This document shows, piece by piece, positions 1-9,504 of a DNA stretch of 64,000 nt. The stretch covers positions 23,364 to 87,363 of the forward strand of contig JAGFNQ010002305.1 in NCBI GenBank assembly GCA_024364735.1. The letters run 5' to 3'. This DNA is from Boesenbergia rotunda (Eukaryota; Streptophyta; Magnoliopsida; Zingiberales; Zingiberaceae). Position numbers and translations under genes: made by a program. Numbering within the stretch: position 1 is the stretch's first letter; each line of letters opens with the position of its first letter. The notes under the pieces were generated by a model. The model made no database searches, had not been told where the DNA came from, and saw nothing but the letters and a program-made list of their open reading frames with translations.

Positions 1-947
1 TGGGTAATTAATATGATTTTTAAAATGCAAGGAAGAACTTGAAATTGAATTAACCTAGGGTTAGGAATTACCTCCCTTACCCTTGTAGTCCCTCCTTGTT
101 GTGATCTTTGCTTCCTTCTTTCTTCTTTTTCCCATCTCCTCAAGTGTCCCATTTTCTTGAGCTCTTTCTTCCTTGGACACTTGGTGTGGTAGTGCCCTAG
201 TTCACCACACGTGAAGCATCGAATCCTCCTCTTCTTCTCTTGAGTTTCTCCAGTTCTACACTTTATGTTAGAATTTAATTTAATTGAAATAGGTTTAGAG
301 TGTACCTCCTTTTTACCTTTCGGGCACTTGTCCTTGTAGTGCCCCTTTTCGTTGCAACCAAAGCATGTGATGTGCTCTTTCAATTTAGATTTGGTGGAGG
401 TGGAGGCTAGGTTGACCTCTTCTTCAACCTTGGATGAGGTGGATGCTTCCTCTTGATCCGGTACAGTTGAGGGTCTCTCCTCCTCCTCAATTCTTGAGAT
501 TGATGCTTCCTCTTCTTCTCTTGAGGAGGTTGATGATCTTTCACTTAATTCTTCCTCCTCTTGGGCTATCAAGTTCACTTCCTCGGATTCTTCCACTACT
601 TGACCTCGTGTAGGGTTTTTATGCAATTCTTTTACTTTGGTCCACAACTCATGTACATTTTTGTATGCTCCTACACCATTCAAAATATTAGTAGGCAAAG
701 TATTAAGCAATATGTCAATTACCTTTTTATTTGCCTTGGATTGATTTTCTTGTTCTTGATTCCAATATCTATGTCTAAGCCTCTTCCCGTGCTTATCCTT
801 TGGAATCTTGAAGGGCTCTTCAAGCGCAATCCGAAGGTCCCACTCCATTCCGAACCACGTCTCCATCCGTGACTTCCAATACCCGAAATCTTCATGGTCG
901 TAGGCTGACGAAATGTAGATGTTGTCCCCAAATTTATCGTCCATCAT
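1..947 (-). CDS. Copia-type Gag with two zinc knuckles (partial, runs off the left edge)
   Basis: The minus strand is open from the ATG at 947 to the window edge, 315 codons without a stop. The N-terminal part (about residues 1-130) resembles the UBN2-type Gag of plant Copia elements, with aromatic residues in a YWKSRMETW-like segment and a later ELWTKVKEL segment. A Glu/Ser-rich linker follows. Two CCHC zinc knuckles are clear: CFGCNEKGHYKDKC and CFTCGELGHYHTKC. Gag would package the element's RNA into particles in the cytoplasm. The primer-binding site and LTR lie directly upstream (1004-2048), so this is the 5' end of an element whose pol lies left of the window. The open frame suggests a fairly recent insertion. 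The upstream ATG at 952 meets a stop at once, so 947 is the likely start. Confidence 0.8.
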   Translation of the reverse strand, partial: MMDDKFGDNIYISSAYDHEDFGYWKSRMETWFGMEWDLRIALEEPFKIPKDKHGKRLRHRYWNQEQENQSKANKKVIDILLNTLPTNILNGVGAYKNVHELWTKVKELHKNPTRGQVVEESEEVNLIAQEEEELSERSSTSSREEEEASISRIEEEERPSTVPDQEEASTSSKVEEEVNLASTSTKSKLKEHITCFGCNEKGHYKDKCPKGKKEVHSKPISIKLNSNIKCRTGETQEKKRRIRCFTCGELGHYHTKCPRKKELKKMGHLRRWEKEERRKQRSQQGGTTRVREVIPNPRLIQFQVLPCILKIILIT

Positions 948-1003
948 TTCATCCCTCTAGCGTGCGCTCCCTCGGCGATTAGTCCGATCAAGAGCGGTCC
1001 TTC

Positions 1004-1017
1004 GCTCTGATACCAAT
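1004..1017 (-). promoter_or_regulatory. Retrotransposon primer-binding site (initiator tRNA-Met type)
   Basis: On the minus strand the LTR end (TCTAACA) is followed by ATTGGTATCAGAGC. TGGTATCAGAGC is the classic plant Copia primer-binding site, complementary to the 3' part of initiator methionine tRNA. It fixes the polarity of the element as minus and the inner edge of its 5' LTR. Confidence 0.9.
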
Positions 1018-2048
1018 TGTTAGATCGATTATGTCCACTAGAGGGGGGATGAATAGCGGATTCTTCGGCTTGTTCTTCCTACGTTGTTAGTATGCGCAAG
1101 CGGAAACAATAATAATAAACACAAACAACAAAGAAAGCACCGCTAACAAACCGATTTACTTGGTATCCACCCCGGATGAGTGACTGATCCAAGAATCCGT
1201 CGGTGGATCAATCCCCGGATAACCTCCGGCTAGCTCTCGTCGCTCCTTGTGGGTGGAGAAACCTCGCCACAGCACCAAGTACACCTCTGAGCACAAAGAC
1301 TACTATCTTGCCTTTAACCAAGACAAGATTCGTCACGAATCTCAGCCACCATGAAGTCCTCTTTAAATAAGACTCGGGCTGAAACCCTCGCTACCAGTCA
1401 ACTGCCCCCAGGGCAGTTGACTGGTGCCACTGAAATTCGACCGTTGCACCCCAATGTTCGAATTCTCAGCCAACTCACCAGCCACCTACCAGTCGACTAC
1501 CCCCAGGGCAGTCGACTGGTCCTAGGCTGAGACCCTTCTGTGAGTTTCATCAGTCGACTGCCCTCAGGCCAGTCGACTGGTCTACTCACATACCTAAGGT
1601 TATTCTTCCCGAGTACATTCCACTCCGCACTCGAACCCTAGGATTTCCCGAGTACAATCACACAGCACTCGTACCCTCACGACTTGACTGACTCCTCATC
1701 CGCAGCCTCAACTGTTGCCTTCGCGCCCTCTTCATCTTCGACTCCCGTCCCTCAGATGCATGCAAGCCTCCAGCTTGCCTCCATGCCATCCTTCATGTAT
1801 GCCTCAAAGTTTGCGCCCCTCAACTCATCGTCCCTGCTCTCCAAGCTCCCTCGGGTGCACACAAGCCTCCAGCTTCTCTCCATGCCACCCTTCACCGTAC
1901 CGAGGCCGTCCAGTCAAGTCCATATGTGTAACCTGTACAACCTGCACACTTAACATACACATATAAGAACACAAGGGTAAACCTAACTTAAACCCTTTGC
2001 CCAAACATCAAAACTCTTGGTCACTCCGGACCACAGATTGCCTCAACA
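1018..2048 (-). mobile_element. 5' LTR of the minus-strand Copia element
   Basis: The LTR is bounded by TGTTAG at 1018 and CAACA at 2048, a TG...CA pair with short inverted ends. It abuts the primer-binding site at 1004-1017. It belongs to the same family as the solo LTR at 28432-29573: both begin (read in element sense) TGTTGRGGCAATC, share the stretch around GTACGGTGAAGGGTG, and carry hairpins built on CAGTCGACTG. Three hairpins lie at about 1394-1424, 1489-1519 and 1551-1580. Small open frames at 1684-1966 lie inside the LTR and are not taken as genes. The element was inserted into the older Copia pol at 2049; the predicted 5-bp target duplication is AAAGG at 2049-2053, with its partner outside the window. 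Confidence 0.85.
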
Positions 2049-4741
2049 AAAGGACCTTCTAAGATGAATCAGACATATCTTTGGCACCTTAGGCTTAGTC
2101 ATATTAACCTTAGTAGGATTCAGAGTTGATAGTCGATGGGCCCCTGGGTTCATTGGTGGTGGAAGACCTCCTGACCTGTGAGTCCTACTTGGAAGGTAAG
2201 ATGACCAAGAGGTCTTTCAAGGCTAAGGGGTATAGTGCCAAAGATATGTTAAAACTAATTCATTCTGATTTATGTGGTCCTATGTCAATCCAGGCTAGAG
2301 GTGGTTTTGAATATTTCATCACTTTCATTGACGATTATTTAAGGTATGGATACGTTTATCTAATGCGCCGCAAATCTGAATGCTTTGATAAGTTTCAAGA
2401 ATTTAAAGCTGATGTGGAGAAGCATCAAGGTAAAGGTATCAAGACACTACGATCAGATCGTGGTGGAGAGTACCTCTTTGGAGTGTTTAGGACATACTTA
2501 TCAAAGGCTGGGATTCAGTCCCAGCTAACTGCACTCGGTACACCCCAATAGAACGGAGTTGCAGAAAAAAAGAATATGACTCTTATGGAAATGGTTAGGT
2601 CAATGATGAGCTATTCTGATTTACCTGATTCGTTCTGAGGATATGCTCTAGATACAGCTGCGTATATTCTGAACATGATGCCATCTAAGTCAGCCCCTTC
2701 TACTCCTATAGAATTGCTGACTGGGTGAAAGCCTAGTCTAGGACATATTCAGATTTGGGGTAGTCCAGCACATGTGCTGAAGGGAGATACTGATAAGTTG
2801 GAATCTTGGACAGATGTACGTTTGTTTATGGGCTATCCTAAGGGAACGAAGGATGGTCTGTTCTATAATCCTAAGGATCATAAGGTAATCGTTAGCACGA
2901 ATGCTAGATTCTTAGAAAAAGATTATGTGATGAACCATAAGTCCAAGAGTAGACTAGTGCTTGAAGAATTGAGAGGGGACGTTCCAACCTTAGGACCAAT
3001 TGTACAAGAGAATACACCACAAGTCACTGCACCGTGTGTCACTGAGGTTACACAGGTGGTACCTCGTCGCAGTGGGAGGGTTGTTAGATAGCCTGAAAGG
3101 TTCATATTTTTGGGAGAGTCTTCGGACTTGGTCTCTGGCAAACATGAACCAGATCCCTGGACCTATGATGAGACCCTCCAAGATAAGGATGCAGATTCTT
3201 GGCAAAATGCAATGAACTCTGATATAGAATCTATGGATTCTAATCATGTCTGGGAGTTAGTAGAACCACCCAATGGTGTAAAAGCCATTGGATGCAAGTG
3301 GATCTACAAGAAAAAGAGAGGATCAGACGGGAAGGTTGAGACCTTCAAAGCTAGGCTTGTTGTGAAAGGGTACACTCAGAAAGAGAGTATCAATTATGAG
3401 GAGACCTTTTCGCCGGTAGTCATACTTAAGTCTATCCGGATTCTCCTATCTATTGCAGCTCATATGGATTATGAGGTATGGTAGATGGGCGTCAAGATAG
3501 CTTTCCTTAACGGAAGTCTTGAGGAGACCATCTACATGCAGCAACCAGAAGGGTTCATTGCAAAGGGCAAATAGCATCTAGTATGCAAGCTTAATTGATT
3601 CATTTATGGATTGAAGCAAGCTTCGCGATCTTAGAACATCCGTTTTGATGAAGTAATCCAGTCATATGGATTTACTCAAAGTCCGGATGAGTCATGTGTA
3701 TACAAAAGATGTGACGGAAACGTAGTGGTGTTTCTTGTACTTTACGTAGATGACATTTTGTTAATTGGCAACAATGTCAAAGTATTATCAGACGTAAGGG
3801 TCTGGCTATCAAAGCAGTTTGATATAAAGGACTTAGGAGAAGCGGGGCACATCCTTGAGATCAAGGTCATAAGGGATCGCTAGAAAAGGATGTTGTGCTT
3901 ATCCCAAGCTTCATATGTTGACACTGTCCTGTCTCGTTTTAGCATGGAAAACTCCAAGAAAGGTTTCCTACCCTTCAGGCATGGAGTTCCTCTATCCAAG
4001 GAGATGTGTCCGAAAACATCAAAGGAGATAGAAGAAATGAAGACGGTTCCTTATGCTTCGGCAGTAGGAAGCCTCATGTATACTATGTTATGTACGAGAC
4101 CTGATATCTATTTTGTCGTGGGCATGATTAGCAGATATCAGAGTAACCCTGGGCAGAGACATTGGACTGCGGTAAAGCATATATTGAAATATCTGAGACG
4201 GATTAGGGATTATATGCTGGTTTACCGGGCAGACCAATTAGTCCCTGTGGGTTATACGGACTCAGATTTCTAGTCAGACAGGGACAAGAGTAAGTCTACC
4301 TCGGGGTTTGTGTTTACTTTAGGAGGTGGAGCCATTGTTTGGAGGAGTGTCAAGCAGAAATGCGTGGCGGACTCCACCATGAAAGCTGAGTATGTGGCAG
4401 CCTCAGAGGCAGCAAAGGAAGTTGTATGACTCAGGAACTTCATCATGGACTTGGATGTGATTCCTGGTTTGCCCAGATTTATCACAATCTTTTGTGATAA
4501 CAGTGGTGCAGTTGCAAACTCGAAGGAACCACGAGCCCGTAAGGTGAGTAAACACATAGAGATCAAGCACCACCTGATACGAGAAATCGTAAAGCGAGGA
4601 GAAGTGGTTATCGCCAAGATTGCATCAGAGGACAACCTGGCAGATCCTTTCACTAAAGCTCTTCCAACTAGAGCTTTTGATCGACATGTGGAGGATATAG
4701 GAGTCAGATATATGGCAGTGAGAAAACAGCAAAGTCTTTAA
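2049..4741 (+). pseudogene. Degenerate Ty1/Copia pol (GAG-preintegrase, integrase, reverse transcriptase, RNase H)
   Basis: In order: a GAG-preintegrase segment (LWHLRLSHINL) from 2060; an integrase core with HSDLCGP, FIDDY and SDRGGEY (2260-2480); a reverse transcriptase with ETFSPV (about 3400) and the catalytic YVDDILLIGNN (about 3745); and RNase H with YTDSDF and MKAEYVA to a stop at 4739-4741. Eleven in-frame stops break the frame, at 2549, 2636, 2726, 3089, 3482, 3572, 3596, 3632, 3881, 4271 and 4427, and about one base is missing near 2124. Gag and protease are absent because the minus-strand element interrupts the copy at 2049; they may continue to the left of the window. It cannot code for a working polyprotein. 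Confidence 0.92.
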
Positions 4742-4755
4742 GTGTAAGTGGAAGA

Positions 4756-6340
4756 TTGTAAGATATGTATACTGAAAGACATGATTTCTCTATATGAACA
4801 TCTTCATTTGAAAAGAGAATCACAACTACACTAGGTAGCTGTTTATATTAGTACATGCATGAAGTCCAATACTACGCATTGTAGATAACATGGTATGTGG
4901 TGTCACACGGAAAATCATGTTATCAGTTCCTTGCCTAGTATAAGTAAAGGCTCACAACCGAGATGGAATTTGACAAACCATCAGAATGGTTGTAGTGTAA
5001 TTAGGTGTGATTGGTCTTGACCATAGAATTACACTAGTGTGCTTTGAGTACATTGAGCAGGACCAAAACCGGAGGTTATCCAATTTGTACCGACTCGATA
5101 ATTGGATATGACCTCAAATTTTATTATGGAGTATGATCCCTTAATCTTGATATAATAATGGGTATATATTATTAATTATTATTTCTTTGATTTACCAATG
5201 AGCGAGATCTATTCTGTTAGATCGATAGGCCCGGTAAGTTGGGAGATAATATTAATAATATGATGTGTTGTTGATTATTGACGGAATTCGTGTCTTGGTG
5301 AGTCGGGATGATGATGCCCCCTTGATGAGCTCAAAAGGTTCATCATGCTAAACCTTGCAGGTGGATTTGATCTGGCATGATGATAAGGTTGAGTGATACT
5401 AGTCAAGGATCCAGAGGTTAATTAATTTGAATCGTCAGTAATTTAAATTAATTAACGGATATTCGATATCATAAACACGGGGGGATGGACGACTCGTAAT
5501 ATGTGGAGCCCATATGAAAATATGGGGGTTGATGAGGAAGTTCAATTAAGATCCTTTAGTGGAATGGATCTTAATTAATGGATCGGGTTTAGATCCATTG
5601 GTGGGCCAAGATCCAACTCCTCTTGGTCCCTACCTTAGCTCTATAAATACCCTATGAGATCATGATACCAGGGCTTGATCAATCAACTAATCCACCCAAG
5701 GCTCTTTTCTCCCCTCTCCTCTTCTCTCTCCTAGGGCTAGAGCCGGCGCAAGAGAAGGAGATAATCTCCTTCTCTTTTCTTTCTTCTTCTTCCACCATCT
5801 CTCTGCCAGAGCAAGCATAGACAAGGGAGAAAGCTTCTCTCCCTTTTGCAAGAGAAGGGTGGACAGCGGCTGGCGGGAGGAGGGCAAAGGAGGCAAGCGG
5901 CGGCATCGCAAGTTGCGAGGGGAGGGACTTCATCGGGCGGTTTCGGGTAGGAAGAAAGGAGTTTCTCTCCTTCATCCTCTTCTTAGCTCTCCTCTCGAGG
6001 TATGCCACTGAGCCGACGAGGCCTTGGAGGCTCCGGCGGTCGGCGGGGCAAGGGAAGAGGAGAGAAGGTGCCGGCGGGTAAACCCTAGAGCCTAGGGTTT
6101 GATCGGCAAGGAAGAAGGGATTTTTGGAGGCCTCGGTGATCTTGATTCTCGGTAGACCGTCGCCCATACAACGTCCGAGAAAGGAGGGGCATAAGGTAGA
6201 ACGTCACGAGGTGATCGGGAAGGTATAATTTCTTCCCCAAGCTCCCTTGTTCATTGTGTGCCATGATTGTTTACCTTGTCATTTGATGTTAGTTAGTTTG
6301 TTATTTTGATTTTGTATCATAGCCAATAATTTACTAACTG
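4756..6340 (+). mobile_element. 3' LTR of the degenerate Copia element (right edge approximate)
   Basis: A purine-rich tract (AAGTGGAAGAT) just after the pol stop acts as polypurine tract, and the LTR begins TGTAAGATATG at 4756. A TATA box with a leader follows at 5642. The U5 end was not resolved: no clear CA terminus with a matching duplication was found, so the right edge at about 6340 is an estimate from where LTR-like sequence fades. The open frames at 5679-6167 on the other strand lie in the transcribed leader and are not taken as genes. Confidence 0.6.
5642..5649 (+). promoter_or_regulatory. TATA box of the Copia LTR
   Basis: TATAAATA lies inside the LTR, about 890 bases from its left end, followed by a C/T-rich leader. 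This is the usual place for the U3/R boundary promoter of an LTR. Confidence 0.55.
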
Positions 6341-9300
6341 GACCCCGACCATGAACACAAAAGTCGGCGATCTACTCGTCGTCTTTTCCGCGGTCGAACG
6401 GTCAAGCAAATTATAAGGATGATTTTTGTAATTGTCCGAGTTGTAATTTAGATCGTTCGATACGGCACGAGATGGTCGTTGGGAGACGGGTCTCCATTCG
6501 GATTAATTTTAATCCGTAGACATGGAGAGATCTCTCAGAACGACCAAGTATTCGCTTATAAAACCCGCCAAGCCATACCCAACATTAGTGATGTCGGGGT
6601 GACGTTTGCCGAACTAGCTAAGGAGGTCACGTCATCTTAGATGACGTAGGCTTTTCGCCTAGGTCTCAACCCCAACTCAAATCATTTAGCGTAAGCCCCT
6701 GGGCTAGTACACTCTGACCGAGAGCCCGAGGCAAACTCCCAACCTAAATTCGTGAGCAATGTTTTTCATCCTAAGGATAGGGTTAACTCCAGCTCAACCC
6801 CTGAGTGGTGGCCTGACTCTTTAAAGCTCGAAATCCCGAGTTGTAATTCAACCCTTCTAGCTCAACCCTCGAGTTGGGAAGTTCTCATGAAAGCAACACG
6901 GTCACGACTTGTATTCAATAAAAAGTTCGTAAAACCTCTCGCTCCTAAAGAAATAGCAACGACTCCAAAAATCGTGGATTAAAACGGTAGACAAATGTGT
7001 CCCACGAAGAAATGTCTGCATTAATGTTCATTTTAATGTGCCATGAAGACCCACGTGCCCGAGAGAGTAAGGATGGCGAAACTCATGAAATCATGGGAAT
7101 GTGATGTCCTCCGGCAATCCCTATAAAAAGGTATTCGATCCGACAGGAGGAGGAGGTATGAAAATTCTAATTAACTCCTAGCGTAATTCATTTTTGATCC
7201 ATTTCTGACTTGTACGTTGGAATGACTGCGTCAGATCTCCTCCGGTCGTCCTCCTAACTCATTTTCTCTTTTAGTACTTTTCAGAAGGATCACTTCAGCT
7301 ACCTTAACAAGCTCATCCTCTTCTCCTGAAATAGATCACCGGTGAGTTGGCCATCGAGAAGCTTGGGTACCATCAATTATGATTTCCGAGATAGTAAAAG
7401 GTGATTCATTCGTCTCCAACACCTCCGCTAACCCGTCTCAAGATCAACACGGACGAATGTTATGATTCTTGTAGTATATTTAGAAAGTTAATATAGAAAG
7501 CTTAAAGTATGTCTCGATCGGCTATTGATATTTTAGAAACTTAAATGGTAGAGTTAACGATATGGCACAATGAGATTATTTTTAATTGATATAAAATTTG
7601 ATCTAGCTAGAAATAATTTATTTATGACATAATCAACATGAAGTGCCCTAAAAGATCTCTTCATTAGATTTTAATGTGAACAACATTAATCTTTCCCTAT
7701 ATAGATCAAAGATTGTGGGTCGCGTATGTTTTCGGAAAAAAATTCTTTTCATCTCTTAGTCATTTGACAATCAACTATAATTTGACTTCAAAATTTATCC
7801 CCTTCATATAATTGGGAGATGGACAATAACATCTTTAAAAAAAAAGTATAATCATCTTTTTACTAATCCATCGTGGCCAAACATCATATACATTTGTTTA
7901 TGGTGGATTAAGTGGCCCAACGCGCATGTCATGCACAAGAACGATGGACTTTAGGAAACAATTTCATTCTATTTTTTTAAGTGTACAGATAGCACTATGT
8001 ATTCAATAATATTCATGACTTGGAACTTACATTGTTGATTCCTCAGTGAATTCATAACTGATCCGCCTTCTTTTGATCAACGAATTTCGTTGCCACCTCG
8101 TCCTCCAATCGCACGTAGCTACATGTTCCTTAACTTTCGCCACTTAATATAAGTATTTTACCCTCACGAATATTATATATCCTTCTAGATGTTTTCAATT
8201 TTTATTATATTTTTAAAAAATATTTTAGTGATCTTGCACAACGTTGAGTTTTTAAAGCTTAGCTGCTGTTAAACAATACCGTATTTCTTTTAAAGTGATC
8301 CGATAGAAAGAAAAAAAAACAACTTGGATAATTTATTTTTGGACGGCGAAGCAAAGGTTTTTCTTACTAAAGTTTAATGAGAGGATCTTCCCACATTTTG
8401 AGATTCTCCTACCGAAAGAAATTGAAAAGTAACTCTTCGTATCTTTATAAAATGATTAATTAGGTTGGATAATATCAAACCTGAGCGACTAATAACTTAT
8501 GAAAATTTTCTATCCTCCGTCAAAATAAATCGAAAAACAAGAGAATCAAAATCCCACGATTACATGCCCCATTTAAAAAACAAAATATTGTAAGACTAGG
8601 GATCTAAGTGCTACATTATAGTTCCGCGGACAACTCCCGTTGTCTTTATTGTTCTATGTCAGATTGCTTTTGCATCAATTGGAATCTACTTTGTTTACGT
8701 TGGATTGCGTTCACCCGTTTTGGAAAGTTATGCATATCCTTGTTTTCCCATAAATCAATTAATTAGTAAAAATCTTCATTGTATCCTTTGCTTTCGAAAT
8801 ACTTTTTGGCGTTCTATAAATTTTCCTTTCAGCTTAGAATTTTGCCTTTGTTTCGTGTTAGAAGTATATGATGATGATAATTTCATATCCAGTTAATTTC
8901 TGATAGGGTTTAGCAGATTCGCCAGCGCTACTACGCCGACGCTGACTCAAAAACGACAACAATTCCTTTCAAACAATTCAAATCGCTGCTCCAAGGCTGC
9001 TCTCGAACAATTCCCAACAATTCATGGTGTGGTGGACAAGCAGCGCTTTCTCTGCGCGTTCCTTTAAATTTTGTTTCTTTGTCACACAAATATGCAAGTA
9101 ATGCACTGCTGATGAATGAAGAAGCAATCTCTCTTGTTGAAAATGGAGAGAAGACTCATCTTTTACTTTTAATTTCTTGGATTCTTGTAGAAAGAATTCG
9201 CTTTTTCTTTTGAAGAAATTCTTGTTCATAATCTTACAAGTTTGGAAAGGAGAGAAGCTGAGAGAGAGCATAAAATTCTGGGCAGAACAGGTGGAGGCCA

Positions 9301-9504
9301 ATTTAGTGGGCGGCAGAGCGTTCTTGTCTCGGCCTCACTGCGCATCCTTTTCCCTCTTTTTCCCATCAATAATTCGCCGTCTTTTCCTCCCAAGATCACT
9401 TTTTTCTGTCACCGCCGGATTCCACAGCCGCTTAGCAGTCGGAAAAATCCCATCTTGGCGAAACAGCTGGGAAAGATAGGGTTTTGCGGAGGCCGTGGAC
9501 AGAC
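6341..9504. other. Intergenic stretch: probable LTR remnant, then A+T-rich DNA and the transporter promoter
   Basis: From about 6540 to 7450 the DNA is less A+T-rich, has a CTATAAAAAGG promoter-like box at 7121 and a C/T-rich leader after it, as in LTRs of Gypsy-type elements. No partner LTR or termini were found, so this is only suggested. From 7450 to about 9200 the DNA is A+T-rich with no convincing gene. The last 300 bases before 9505 should hold the promoter and 5' UTR of the transporter gene; no clear TATA box was picked out. Confidence 0.35.

Noticed and set aside
1684..1966. Two overlapping open frames rich in Ser/Pro
   Set aside because: They lie inside the LTR and have counterparts in the solo LTR at 28.5-28.9 kb; no protein family.
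5679..6167. 162-codon minus-strand frame as a gene
   Set aside because: It lies in the transcribed C/T-rich leader of the Copia LTR; its Ser/Glu/Arg bias comes from that composition.
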